30,656 nucleotides of DNA from Christensenella sp. UBA1782 (lineage in GTDB: Bacteria; Bacillota; Clostridia; Christensenellales; DTU072): contig DCGI01000005.1 of the NCBI GenBank assembly GCA_002315475.1, forward strand, positions 1-30,656, written 5' to 3'. Both the position numbers and the translations under genes were made by a program. Positions 6,483 through 16,223 of this stretch are shown piece by piece. A model generated the notes under the pieces. The model worked only from the letters and a program-made list of their open reading frames with translations, did no database searches and was not told where the DNA came from. Every line of letters begins with the position of its first letter. The stretch's first letter is position 1.

Positions 6483-9400
6483 ATGAAAAAGAAAATTGTG
6501 CCGATGCTATTGCTTGTCTTACTGCTTTTATGCGGTCTTTTTGCGTGTGACACTTACAAAGAGTCGCCGATGCCGAGCATTCAGGACGATCCCGACGCCG
6601 AAGGCTATTATCAAGGAGAAACCGCCTGTTCCCACGAGTGGAACGAAGGCGTTCATACCGCAGGAAACTGCAAAACGCTCGGGTACACGATAAAACAATG
6701 TACGAAATGCGGAGAAACCTCGTCGAAGATATACGATTCTTCTTACGGAGAGCATACTTTCGAACGTCTCCAAAACCCCACCCGTTACGAAGGGAAAAAC
6801 TGTTCGGAAACGGGATATACCGTTGTGGAAAAATGCAAGTATTGCGGAGAAACCAAAAAAGAATATAACAATATACAGGGAAAGCACAACTACGACGCCG
6901 GTGTTTATCATGCGGGGGATTGCAGTACATGCGGGTATACCGTCTATACCTGCAAAATTTGTAAAGACAGTTACGTCGCGTGGGACGCCGAAAAGGGCGA
7001 CCACGTTTGGGAAACGACCGTTTCTTACGGCAAAGACTGTCAAACGTTGGGGACGGTGACTCGCCGTTGTACGGTGTGCGGCGAAGAAGAAACGGAGCCT
7101 TCCGCCACGTACGGTGCTCATTCCTATAAGAAAACCGACGGTAGCACGCATACTTGTACGGTATGCGGAAAGGCGGAGAACCATATTACCCGTTATGCCT
7201 GCAGTGCGACGGGACATACGCTTTGTTGCACCGTATGCAGTTATACCGCATCGGAAGAAAGTCACGACCTTGTCGACGGTGCCGTTAAACTTGCCGGCTG
7301 TACCGATGACGGGTACCGTTTGCGGAAGTGCAAAATTTGTGCCTACGTTCAAACCGACGTATTAAAGGCGACCGACCACGATTTTTCGGAACAGTGGACG
7401 GAGGATATTACCGCGACGTGCCAAACTACGGGACAAAAATCCCGTCACTGTAAAAACTGCGAAGCCGTTCAAGACGTCACCGTTTTGCCGAAACTTCCCC
7501 ACACCTATCGGTTCGAAATCAAACAAGACGGTTCCAACCTCGTTCAAAAAGCAAGCTGCACGCATTATGCGGAATATGCGCAATACTGTTCGGTCTGCGG
7601 AGAAACGGGAAAAGAAACCTTCTTCGACGAAGGGGGGGGACTGACCGACCACGAATATATCTTTACCGCCACCGAAACGACGCATACCGAAGTATGTGCG
7701 GTATGTCATGCGGAAATTTTGACCGAGAATCATAAGTTTACCGTTTACGCCGACGACAAAAACTACAAAACCCACCACGTTTCCTGCGAAACGTGCGGCA
7801 AGACGAAGCAAGAGGAGCATACCTATCAGCAAGCGGCTTGCCGGTATTGCAAGTCGGGGAACGTTTCCGCCGTTCGGCAATGGGACGTTTCCGAAAACGG
7901 CGACGGCAGTATTATGGCGTACGAACTTTACGAAGGGGGACGCTATCGGTTGTTGGTCGCCGGTACGGGCAAGATGCGGGAGTACTCTTTGACGGACTTA
8001 CCTCCCTATGCTTCGTATAAGAACGAAATCGCCGAAGTTATCGTCGAAAACGTTTCTTCCGTCGGTTCTTATGCTTTCTATCGGTTCGATGCCCTCGAAG
8101 AGGTGCGTATCACCTCTCCCGTCCTGTATACCTTCGGCAAATACGCCTTTGCCGACGCCTATAATCTGTCCGTTCTTTCGATAAACGTCCGGAGCATGCC
8201 TACGCTGGTGGCGAACAATAATATTTTCCGAAACGTCGGACAAAACGTCGGCGTAGCCGTCTCTTTGACGACGGATAGAGTCCCCGACTATTTCTTCTAT
8301 CCCGCTTCCGCATCCGAACGCCCCTCTTTGCGTTCTTTGACGATTTCTCCCACCGTTCTTTCGGTCGGCGCATACGCCTTCTGCGGGCAAACGGAGATGA
8401 CGGGCAATTTGGCTTTGGACGATGCGACGGAAATACGTCCCTATGCTTTTTATCAAAACGAATCCCTTACGGGTATTGCCGTCGGTACCGCCGTTCGGTC
8501 GGTAGGGGAGTACGCTTTTTACGGTTGCAAAAAGGCCTCTTTCCTCGTGGGAGGGACTTTGACCGAAGTGGGTAAATACGCCTTCTGCGGATGTGACGGG
8601 TTATTAACGGTGCGTTTGGACGTTACCCTGTTGCCCGAGCACGTTTTCGAAGGTACTTCGGTATTGTCCGTTTCTTTAACAAACCGCTTGACGGAAATCG
8701 CCGCTTACGCCTTTGCCGAAACCCCCCTTCGGGAAATCGGAAGCGACTTTACCGGTTCTTCCTTATCGGCAATCGGCGAAAAAGCTTTTTACGGATGCGA
8801 CATAGCGTACTTCCCGTCTTTGGAAAAACTGACGACCGTCGGCAAGAGTGCGTTTGAAAACTGTGCCCGTTTGACGGATTTCCTTTCCGATGCGTTGACG
8901 ACCATCGGAGACGCCGCCTTTAAGAATTGTTCTTCTTTGCGGAACGTTTCGGGCAAAACGCTGACCGTTATTCCGTCGGAAGCTTTCCGTTTTTGCACGT
9001 CCCTGTACGGTATCGAGCTTGCCGAAGGATTGACGGAAATTCAAGAATACGCCTTCGAACAGACGAGTTTGGTGCGGATTACTTTACCGAGCACTCTCGT
9101 GACTATCGGGGAAAAGGCTTTTTATCGTTGCGTACGTTTGGCGGAAATCGAAAACAACGGAGCGTTGACGCTTGCGGCGGGCACCAATCGGTACGGCTGC
9201 GTCGCCACCAACGCCATCCGTATTTATACGGCGAAGGACGGAAGCTCGGCAATTCGGCAAGAAGACGGACAGTACATTTTACGTCTGAACGACAAGGACG
9301 TCCTTTTGGGGTACGACGGAGAACTTTCCGTTCTTACCATAACCACCGACAAAATCGCTCCGTATGCGTTCTATCAAAATCAAAACCTCGAAGCGGTGAC

Positions 9401-12400
9401 TTTGAAGGGGACGGAAGAAATCGGGAAATACGCCTTCTACGGCTGTAGACTGGCTTCGGTTTCTTTTGATAACGTGAAAACGGTGGCGGATTATGCGTTT
9501 GCCTCCTGTTGCTTTTTTGAAACGGAGGGAATAGAAAGCGTGCTTTCGTCGGCACCGACCGCGTTTGCCGATACAATCATCAAGGCGAAACCCGAAACAC
9601 ACGTTTACGGAGTCGATAATCTTACCGTAACGTTGACCGAAACCCTTTCCGGAACCTTCCGAGCCGACGTGAGCGGTTCGGGAGCGTGCATGGATTTCGA
9701 TGCGGAAGACGAAGTTCCTTGGGCGGAGTATCGAGACGAGATTACCGAAGTGGCGTTTGAGGAAACCGTCACTTCGATAGGTGCTTACGCTTTCTACGGT
9801 TGTACCGCACTGAACGCCTTGACTTTTAGCGGAACGAGCATCGGCGAATACGCTTTTTATCGTAGCGGATTGACTTCCGTCGATGTCGACTGTACCGGCA
9901 TCGGTGCCTACGCCTTTGCCGAGTGTTACGATTTGCAAACCCTCGTTTTGGAGGAGAACCTTGTGGAAATCGGTGCTTACGCCTTTGCCGACGCGATAAA
10001 CCTTTCTTCGGTCGTTTATCGGGCGAAAAACTGTACCTCGTTTGACACCACTTGTTTGGTGGGTTGCGGAAGGGTACGGGCGACCGACTATCTCGTAGAC
10101 GAAACGGTTTCCGTTCTTCCCGACGGATTCCTCTGTCCGCATACGAGCCGCTCCGAAGCCCCCGCCGTTTCGACGGTTACGGTGAAAAACGGGGTGAAAA
10201 CCATCGGGAGCAAAGCTCTCGCAAACGCCTCCGTTCTTCGTTTGACTTTGCCCGCCAGCGTAGAAACGATTGCGGAAGACGCCCTTGCGTATGCTTCCGT
10301 AGAAGAACTTACCACGCCTTTTGTCGGCGGATACACGTTACCCGCTTGTTTGCAAAAGTTGACCGTTACCGACCAAACCGTTTTGAAAAATATTACTTTG
10401 CGAGACACCGCGTTACAAACGTTGGTTTTGCCGAGCAATTTGCACACTATCGGGGGCGAGGTCTTTAAGAATTGTACCTTGCTTTCGTCGATTTCGGTTT
10501 GCGACGGGACGGAAGGTTTCCCCGCTTCTTTGAAAGCGATAGGCGTTTCCGCTTTTGAAGGTTGTTCTTCTTTGCAAGACGTCACGTTCTCGGACGGAAC
10601 GGGTACACTCAATTTGGGAGAAAAAGCTTTTGCCCACTGTTCGACGTTAAAGACGGTCAATCTCGGCACCTATCAAGCCACCCTTGCGGCAAGCACGTTT
10701 GCCGGAAGTTATCCCGTTTTACAGGGCGGAAATCTCAAAACGGATACCCAAATTTTTGAAGGAAAACAAGGTACCGCCGTTTTCTCCGCCAATACGTTGG
10801 TGACGTATATCGGTACCGCCGCTTGTTACGAAGTCCCCGCCGTCGTTGACGGAAAACAGATAAAAATCATCGGTAAGGGTGCTTTCGCCGAGCATGAACA
10901 TATCGAAATCGTGCGGCTCTCCGTCCATATCGAAGTGATAGAAGAGGAAGCTTTTGCGGGGTGTGACGCGTTGAAAACCCTTTCGGGGCAGACATCCTCG
11001 ATGACGACCATCGGAAAAAAAGCCTTCTACGGCTGTACCCGTTTGACGAATATTACGTTGCCCGATTCGGTGGGTTCTATCGGCGTCGCCGCTTTCCGAA
11101 ATTGCGTAAACCTTTCTTCCTTCGTTCTGCCCTCGTCGGTTACGACGCTGGGAGAAGAAGTCTTTGCTTCCTGTAAGAATCTTTCCGCCTTCTCTTTTAA
11201 CGGTTGTTCGATAGATACCGTTCCCGCCGAAATGTTCTCCGAGTGCGTTAAATTGCTCTCGCTCGACCTACCCGCTTCCGTCCTGACGATTGCGGACGGT
11301 GCGTTCGAGCGGTGTACCTTGTTGGAGCGTGTTACCATCCCCGCTTCGAAAAAGGATCAAACGATCGGCAACAAAGTTTTTGCCAACTGTCGGTCTTTGG
11401 AAGAAGTGATTTTACCCGATTCGGTGGCAAGCGTAGGGAGCGACGTTTTCGTCGGATGCGGTTCACTGACGCGTTTGACGTTCGGTAAAAAGGCAAGTAT
11501 CCTCGAAAAAGGCATCCTTGCCGGCTGTACCTCGTTGACGGAATTGACTTTACCGTCTTTGCATCAACAATTTTCCGAAATCAAAGACGAATTGACGAAA
11601 GACGGTAATCCCGTTTCTCGTACCTATACGTATTATTATCCGCTCGGTTATCTGTTCTCAACCTCTCCGAATTACGGGACGAAGACGGAACAGTTCATTC
11701 TTGCCCGCTATACCGACGTCGGTTCTTCGGCGCAGGTAGAACAGTATGAAAGCGTAACGTATTACGTTCCTTCTTCCCTTACCAAAGTCGTGGTAAACGG
11801 CGGAGACGTTCTGTACGGTGCCTTCTATAACTGTACTTCGTTGCAAGAGGTAGACATTTCGGCGACGGGGAACAAATTGGGTTCGAAAGCGTTTTACGGT
11901 TGTAAATCCCTTTCCACCGTTTTATTGCCCGAAGGTATCACGGAAATCGGTGCTTATGCCTTCCGTTTCTGTACCGCACTGAACGATTTTCTCTTGCCGG
12001 AAACCTGTACGGTCGTGGATAAAACCGCCTTCCAAAATACGGCGTTCTCGTCGCAAAACAAGAATTGGCGTTACTATACCCTTTCGGAAGGAACCGCGTT
12101 CTCGTCGTTAAAAACCTATTATTATCCCACCTATACGAAAGCGGACGTAGCCGAAGGGGATATCGTTTACGCTAAGAAGTATTACGTGACGAGCGGCAGT
12201 TATTCTCCCGTAGCCTATAAGACTTTGCACGAAGGTTTGACCTATTATACGGTGTCGAAAGCGACGTACGTCAAGAATTTGAACGCCGAGTCCTTCCAAA
12301 AATCCATTTATTATACTTTGCAAGACGCTACGTTTGAAGTAACGTATAACCGAGACTTGACCTCGTCGACGTATCCGTACTTCGTCGATAAGGCGGGCGA

Positions 12401-13916
12401 CGGAACGTATACGCCTACGACGGATACCGTTTATCAATCGGGTACGACCTATTACGTCTTGACGAAAGGTTCTTTCGTGCGTGCCGCATCGTATACGAGC
12501 GGAACGTACTATTACGCCTGTACCTTTACCGAAAGTGCCGAGCAAAAGGGCGCGGCGACGGCAGGCACGCAGTACTACGTAGCCGATTACGTCCTTACCT
12601 TCGATACCTTTGCCGACGACAAAGCGTATTTCGTGCAGGAAATGAAGGAAGTCCGTCTGACCGAATCGACCTTCGTGGCGCAGACGTATTACGAATGGAC
12701 GGACGGCAAGGTTCTCTATCTCTCCATTCGTACCGCATCGGACGAAATCATCTATTACGCCATAGATTCCCGCACCGACGAAACGGGCAGAATCGACGTG
12801 CGTGACGGTACGGTTTACCTCGCCAACAGCGTTTTCGCCAATACGAAAATCACCTATCTCAGTTTGCCGGCTTCTTTGAAAAAAGTGGGTGCGGGCGTAC
12901 TGACGGGGAATAATTCTTTGGTACAGTTATCCACGCCGTTCGTCGGTTCGACACAAGGGAGTAACCAGTATTTGGCGTACTTCTTCGGCGGAGCTTCCGT
13001 CAGCGATAACGCCACCTTCCTGCCCGAGAGCTTCGTATCTTTGATTTTGACGGGTTCGGGAACGGTCGCTAAACAACTTTGCGAGAACAGTACCTTCTTG
13101 GAAACCGTCGTCCTCCGTGACGGCTATACCGTCATAAGCGACTCCGCATTCAGCGGTTGTACCGCTTTGACCTCGATTACTCTGTCGAAGAATCTGACGA
13201 ATATCGGTACGGCGGCGTTCCAAAACACCGGACTTCTTTCCATCGAGATACCCGAAAGCGTCACCGTTATCAAAAGAGGCATTTTGAGCGGTTGTGAAAG
13301 CTTAAAACTACTCGTTACGCCGTTCGTCGGCTACTCCATGAGCGAGTCCACCTTTGTCGGACACATGTTCGGTGCGGCGTCGTTGAGCGGCAGTGCGTCG
13401 GTTATTCCGAAATCGCTGTCCTGTATCGTGTTGACGGGCAAAAACGACAATATCCCCCTGAGTTCGTTTACCGGCTGTTCCAACGTGACGACCGTCGTAC
13501 TGAATAACAATATCGTGCAGGTCTACGAAGACTTCAAAAACACCTCTTTGGAGTCCGTCATTGTCTGCGGCGTGTCTTCGGCGGAATGGAATATAAACGG
13601 TATTACCGAAAACGAAAAACCCGATGACGCCAAAAAGCATTTCGTCTACTTTAACGAAGACTCTCTGTCGCTGTCCACCTTGCAAGAATTGCAAAACGAC
13701 ATCGTCATCGAGTCTTCGGGAAGCGAAAAAATCACCTTCCTCTCGGCGGAATACTCCTCCTCGGACGACACCGTCGTCTCCGTCGTCGACGGCAAGACGA
13801 ATATCGTCGGTACGGGTAAATGCGTTATTACGGCAAAAGTAACCGTTTCCGATTATCGGGGCGAAACGATTTTCTTCTATATTTCCTACGACGTGGAAAT
13901 CACCGAAAATCGATAA
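6483..13916 (+). CDS. Giant BspA-like leucine-rich repeat lipoprotein with Cys-knuckle N-terminus
   Basis: This 2477-residue surface lipoprotein begins with a signal peptide and lipobox LFAC (lipid-modified C22). Residues about 45-460 hold twelve CxxC pairs in short repeats, many of the form C-x3-G-x(5)-C-x2-C. From about 510 to 2350 there are several dozen LRR_5/BspA repeats of about 23 residues, with cores such as IGAYAFYGCTAL. Longer PFVG variants lie near the end of that region. A Tyr/Thr-rich stretch (about 1860-2079) interrupts the repeats. The last 75 residues resemble a Big_2 Ig-like domain (SSDDTVVSVVDGKTN). BspA-type repeats usually mediate adhesion or cell-cell contact; no enzyme motif is seen. 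The ATG at 6483 is preferred to an in-frame TTG at 6474 because MKKK starts the signal peptide; GAGG lies 10 nt upstream. It is transcribed alone. Confidence 0.93.
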   Translation: MKKKIVPMLLLVLLLLCGLFACDTYKESPMPSIQDDPDAEGYYQGETACSHEWNEGVHTAGNCKTLGYTIKQCTKCGETSSKIYDSSYGEHTFERLQNPTRYEGKNCSETGYTVVEKCKYCGETKKEYNNIQGKHNYDAGVYHAGDCSTCGYTVYTCKICKDSYVAWDAEKGDHVWETTVSYGKDCQTLGTVTRRCTVCGEEETEPSATYGAHSYKKTDGSTHTCTVCGKAENHITRYACSATGHTLCCTVCSYTASEESHDLVDGAVKLAGCTDDGYRLRKCKICAYVQTDVLKATDHDFSEQWTEDITATCQTTGQKSRHCKNCEAVQDVTVLPKLPHTYRFEIKQDGSNLVQKASCTHYAEYAQYCSVCGETGKETFFDEGGGLTDHEYIFTATETTHTEVCAVCHAEILTENHKFTVYADDKNYKTHHVSCETCGKTKQEEHTYQQAACRYCKSGNVSAVRQWDVSENGDGSIMAYELYEGGRYRLLVAGTGKMREYSLTDLPPYASYKNEIAEVIVENVSSVGSYAFYRFDALEEVRITSPVLYTFGKYAFADAYNLSVLSINVRSMPTLVANNNIFRNVGQNVGVAVSLTTDRVPDYFFYPASASERPSLRSLTISPTVLSVGAYAFCGQTEMTGNLALDDATEIRPYAFYQNESLTGIAVGTAVRSVGEYAFYGCKKASFLVGGTLTEVGKYAFCGCDGLLTVRLDVTLLPEHVFEGTSVLSVSLTNRLTEIAAYAFAETPLREIGSDFTGSSLSAIGEKAFYGCDIAYFPSLEKLTTVGKSAFENCARLTDFLSDALTTIGDAAFKNCSSLRNVSGKTLTVIPSEAFRFCTSLYGIELAEGLTEIQEYAFEQTSLVRITLPSTLVTIGEKAFYRCVRLAEIENNGALTLAAGTNRYGCVATNAIRIYTAKDGSSAIRQEDGQYILRLNDKDVLLGYDGELSVLTITTDKIAPYAFYQNQNLEAVTLKGTEEIGKYAFYGCRLASVSFDNVKTVADYAFASCCFFETEGIESVLSSAPTAFADTIIKAKPETHVYGVDNLTVTLTETLSGTFRADVSGSGACMDFDAEDEVPWAEYRDEITEVAFEETVTSIGAYAFYGCTALNALTFSGTSIGEYAFYRSGLTSVDVDCTGIGAYAFAECYDLQTLVLEENLVEIGAYAFADAINLSSVVYRAKNCTSFDTTCLVGCGRVRATDYLVDETVSVLPDGFLCPHTSRSEAPAVSTVTVKNGVKTIGSKALANASVLRLTLPASVETIAEDALAYASVEELTTPFVGGYTLPACLQKLTVTDQTVLKNITLRDTALQTLVLPSNLHTIGGEVFKNCTLLSSISVCDGTEGFPASLKAIGVSAFEGCSSLQDVTFSDGTGTLNLGEKAFAHCSTLKTVNLGTYQATLAASTFAGSYPVLQGGNLKTDTQIFEGKQGTAVFSANTLVTYIGTAACYEVPAVVDGKQIKIIGKGAFAEHEHIEIVRLSVHIEVIEEEAFAGCDALKTLSGQTSSMTTIGKKAFYGCTRLTNITLPDSVGSIGVAAFRNCVNLSSFVLPSSVTTLGEEVFASCKNLSAFSFNGCSIDTVPAEMFSECVKLLSLDLPASVLTIADGAFERCTLLERVTIPASKKDQTIGNKVFANCRSLEEVILPDSVASVGSDVFVGCGSLTRLTFGKKASILEKGILAGCTSLTELTLPSLHQQFSEIKDELTKDGNPVSRTYTYYYPLGYLFSTSPNYGTKTEQFILARYTDVGSSAQVEQYESVTYYVPSSLTKVVVNGGDVLYGAFYNCTSLQEVDISATGNKLGSKAFYGCKSLSTVLLPEGITEIGAYAFRFCTALNDFLLPETCTVVDKTAFQNTAFSSQNKNWRYYTLSEGTAFSSLKTYYYPTYTKADVAEGDIVYAKKYYVTSGSYSPVAYKTLHEGLTYYTVSKATYVKNLNAESFQKSIYYTLQDATFEVTYNRDLTSSTYPYFVDKAGDGTYTPTTDTVYQSGTTYYVLTKGSFVRAASYTSGTYYYACTFTESAEQKGAATAGTQYYVADYVLTFDTFADDKAYFVQEMKEVRLTESTFVAQTYYEWTDGKVLYLSIRTASDEIIYYAIDSRTDETGRIDVRDGTVYLANSVFANTKITYLSLPASLKKVGAGVLTGNNSLVQLSTPFVGSTQGSNQYLAYFFGGASVSDNATFLPESFVSLILTGSGTVAKQLCENSTFLETVVLRDGYTVISDSAFSGCTALTSITLSKNLTNIGTAAFQNTGLLSIEIPESVTVIKRGILSGCESLKLLVTPFVGYSMSESTFVGHMFGAASLSGSASVIPKSLSCIVLTGKNDNIPLSSFTGCSNVTTVVLNNNIVQVYEDFKNTSLESVIVCGVSSAEWNINGITENEKPDDAKKHFVYFNEDSLSLSTLQELQNDIVIESSGSEKITFLSAEYSSSDDTVVSVVDGKTNIVGTGKCVITAKVTVSDYRGETIFFYISYDVEITENR
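6627..7856 (+). repeat. Cys-knuckle repeat region inside the giant lipoprotein
   Basis: This region encodes twelve CxxC pairs at roughly residues 73/76, 118/121, 157/160, 196/199, 225/228, 249/252, 283/286, 323/326, 369/372, 405/408, 435/438 and 453/456. Many have a further Cys about 10 residues before the pair. Units are about 30-45 residues long and diverged at DNA level. Confidence 0.85.
12060..12720 (+). repeat. Tyr/Thr-rich degenerate repeats interrupting the LRR region
   Basis: About 220 residues lacking the AYAF leucine-rich core instead repeat units of some 25-35 residues built around a YY pair, such as GLTYYTVSKATYV, GTTYYVLTKGSFV and GTQYYVADYV. I do not recognise a domain family. 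Confidence 0.65.
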
Positions 13917-13936
13917 AGTTTTTTGCGATAAGAACC

Positions 13937-13973
13937 AAAGCGGCTTTCTCTTGCACGGGAAAGCCGCTTTTTA
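13937..13973 (+). terminator. Intrinsic terminator of the giant lipoprotein gene
   Basis: AAAGCGGCTTTC (13937-13948) pairs perfectly with GAAAGCCGCTTT (13959-13970) around a 10-nt loop. A T-rich tail follows, 21 nt after the stop codon. Confidence 0.9.
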
Positions 13974-14047
13974 TATATATAAGGATAGGTTTCTTCGAGC
14001 GGGAGAGCCTTTTTGCGAGAGGAAATTCTAAAAGTACTGAAAAATAA

Positions 14048-14076
14048 TTGACAAAGAAAATACTCTTCTTTATAAT
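14048..14076 (+). promoter_or_regulatory. Consensus promoter of the polyamine-transport operon
   Basis: TTGACA (14048-14053), 17 bp, TATAAT (14071-14076). Both boxes are perfect consensus, so repression by the first gene's product would be an obvious way to control it. The transcript would start near 14083. Confidence 0.88.
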
Positions 14077-14085
14077 TACGATTGT

Positions 14086-14102
14086 GTTTAGTAAAAATAA
14101 AC
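14086..14102. promoter_or_regulatory. Possible operator at the polyamine operon start
   Basis: GTTTA-N7-TAAAC lies just downstream of the predicted transcript start. Next to it TGCCTTA is repeated with a 10-bp period (14106-14112 and 14116-14122). Either could be bound by the XRE-cupin protein; this is inference from position only. Confidence 0.3.
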
Positions 14103-14165
14103 TTTTGCCTTACAATGCCTTAACCCGAGAGGGAAGTACGCCAACGTAATAACGAAGGAGAAAAA

Positions 14166-14699
14166 ATGAAAATAGGAACGAAAATCAAACAGTTGCGACT
14201 GATGAATCACCTGACGCAAGAGGAGCTCGGCGATAGGTGTGAGTTGACGAAAGGTTTTATTAGCCAGTTGGAAAACGATTTGACCACGCCGTCCATCGAC
14301 ACCCTTCGAGACATCGTGGTGGTACTGGGTTCCAATCTCGGAGAGTTTTTCGACGAAAGCAAGGAAGAACCCGTTATTTTCAAGAAGGAAGACTATTTCG
14401 AGAAAGAAACGGATACCAGCAAAATCACTTGGCTCGTGCCTTCGGCGCAGAAGAACGCCATGGAACCGATTTTGATGAAGTTGAATCCGCATACGGCGGG
14501 CGAGCAGGATATGCCGCACGAAGGGGAGGAATTCGGCTTCGTTTTATCGGGTAAAATCAGACTGGAGCTCGGCAAAAAGAAATTTACCGTACGCAAAGGA
14601 GAAACTTTCTACTTTAAGGCGGATAAAAAGCATTATATTATCAATGACAGCGATAAAGAAGCGACTTTGCTTTGGATTTCCTGCCCCCCCAACTTTTAG
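14166..14699 (+). CDS. XRE-cupin transcriptional regulator
   Basis: This 177-residue cytoplasmic regulator has an N-terminal XRE helix-turn-helix (about 5-62, with LTQEELGDRCELTKGFISQ) and a C-terminal cupin_2 barrel (about 100-172). The barrel holds the two small-molecule-binding strands HEGEEFGFVLSGKIRLELG and GETFYFKADKKHYI. Proteins of this layout, such as PuuR, often control polyamine uptake or breakdown, and it lies 24 nt upstream of potA. It probably senses a polyamine or a related metabolite and acts on its own promoter. AAGGAG precedes the ATG by 5 nt. Confidence 0.92.
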   Translation: MKIGTKIKQLRLMNHLTQEELGDRCELTKGFISQLENDLTTPSIDTLRDIVVVLGSNLGEFFDESKEEPVIFKKEDYFEKETDTSKITWLVPSAQKNAMEPILMKLNPHTAGEQDMPHEGEEFGFVLSGKIRLELGKKKFTVRKGETFYFKADKKHYIINDSDKEATLLWISCPPNF

Positions 14700-14723
14700 A
14701 CCATTTTTTAGAGAGGTTTACCT

Positions 14724-16223
14724 ATGAAAAAAGTTTTCAAGGCATTTTTTGAAAAGTTCCGTCGCGAAAAAGCGGAACGACCGTTAAGCGAAACAGCGAA
14801 TACGCAACCGTCCGTCGAAATACATCCTCTTAAAAAGTCGGAGAGGATTATCGAAGTACAGGGTTTAACCAAAGTCTTTGACGGCGTCACCGTCATCGAC
14901 AACATGAACCTTGCCATTAAGAAAGGGGAGTTCGTTACCTTGCTCGGACCTTCGGGTTGCGGAAAAACCACCTTGCTTCGTATTATTGCGGGATTTGAAA
15001 CACCGACCGAAGGGCAAGTCTTTTTGGAGAACGTCAACGTTACCGACGTGCCGCCCTATCGCCGTCCCGTCAATACCGTTTTTCAACGCTACGCTTTGTT
15101 CCCGCATTTGAACGTCTTTAAGAACATAGCCTACGGCTTAAAAATCAAAAAGATCGATAAAAAAGTGATTGCCGAAAAAGTCAACGCCGCCTTAAAAATG
15201 GTGGATTTGGAAGGCTACGGACATCGGGACGTTTCTTCTTTGTCGGGCGGACAACAACAGCGTGTGGCGATTGCACGGGCGTTGGTTTGCGAACCGAAGG
15301 TTTTGCTTTTGGACGAACCGCTCGGCGCTCTCGACTTAAAGATGAGAAAAGATATGCAGGAAGAATTGATGGCGATGCACAAGAGACTGGGCATCACCTT
15401 CTTATACGTTACGCACGACCAAGAAGAAGCTCTGACGATGAGCGATACCGTCGTCGTCATCAACGACGGCGTCATTCAACAAATCGGTACGCCGAAAAAA
15501 ATCTACGACGAACCGGCAAACGCATTTGTCGCCGACTTTATCGGAGAAAGTAACATTATCAGCGGCGTCATGTTAAAAGACTTCTGCGTACGCTTTTTGG
15601 GGCAGGACTTCGAGTGCGTGGATAAAGGTTTTGCCAAGAACGAAAAAGTCGACCTCGTTATTCGTCCCGAAGACATAAAAGTCTATCCCGAAGGGGACGA
15701 GAAAGGACAGCTCGTCGGCAAAGTGCTTTCTTCCATTTTCAAGGGTACGTTCTACCAAATGGAAATCTTAGCCAACGAATATCAGTTCACCGTACAGTCC
15801 ACGAAAGAAAGCAAAGAAGGAGATACCGTTTCCATCGGCGTCAAGCCGGACGGCATCCATATCATGAAAAAGCTTCGCAGTACCAACACGTTCTACGGTA
15901 AAGTAACCGGAGAGGATACGGTAGAGTTCTGCGGAACGGAATTTACGTTTAACAACGTCGACGGTATCGAGGCGGGAACCGACGTGGAAATTTCGGTAGA
16001 CTTCGACGCCGTCAGTCTGAACGACGACGAAACGGACGGCGATTTGGGCGGTAACGTTTCGCAAACGCTTTACAAAGGGAAGTATTATCAAGTGCAAGTC
16101 TATACGGATACCGACGAAGACTTCTTCACCGATACGGTGGACGATTGGGACATAAACGACCGTATCGGCATCAAAATCGACCATAGCAAGATTGTTGTAA
16201 AGAGGCTTGAAAATGAAGAGTAA
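14724..16223 (+). CDS. potA: Spermidine/putrescine ABC transporter ATPase with extended C-terminus
   Basis: This is the ATP-hydrolysing subunit of a polyamine importer, on the inner face of the membrane. Visible motifs are Walker A GPSGCGKT (75-82), Q-loop Q121, signature LSGGQQQ (173-179), Walker B LLLDEP (194-199) and switch His231. A TOBE domain follows from about 275 (VIRPEDIKVYPEG near 312). At 499 residues it is clearly longer than the usual 350-380. There are about 40 extra N-terminal residues (basic, amphipathic MKKVFKAFFEKFRREK) and a second TOBE-like half after about 385, which is very acidic. The extra half may be regulatory. GAGAGG lies upstream of the ATG. The next gene overlaps by 11 nt. 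Confidence 0.95.
   Translation: MKKVFKAFFEKFRREKAERPLSETANTQPSVEIHPLKKSERIIEVQGLTKVFDGVTVIDNMNLAIKKGEFVTLLGPSGCGKTTLLRIIAGFETPTEGQVFLENVNVTDVPPYRRPVNTVFQRYALFPHLNVFKNIAYGLKIKKIDKKVIAEKVNAALKMVDLEGYGHRDVSSLSGGQQQRVAIARALVCEPKVLLLDEPLGALDLKMRKDMQEELMAMHKRLGITFLYVTHDQEEALTMSDTVVVINDGVIQQIGTPKKIYDEPANAFVADFIGESNIISGVMLKDFCVRFLGQDFECVDKGFAKNEKVDLVIRPEDIKVYPEGDEKGQLVGKVLSSIFKGTFYQMEILANEYQFTVQSTKESKEGDTVSIGVKPDGIHIMKKLRSTNTFYGKVTGEDTVEFCGTEFTFNNVDGIEAGTDVEISVDFDAVSLNDDETDGDLGGNVSQTLYKGKYYQVQVYTDTDEDFFTDTVDDWDINDRIGIKIDHSKIVVKRLENEE

Noticed and set aside
9279..10142. A 287-codon open frame on the minus strand
   Set aside because: It lies wholly inside the giant lipoprotein gene, has no domain, and similar minus-strand frames occur all along that gene because of its repetitive codon use.
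14084..14165. Riboswitch in the leader of the polyamine operon
   Set aside because: The leader is about 80 nt and shows no conserved aptamer core or terminator hairpin that I can recognise.
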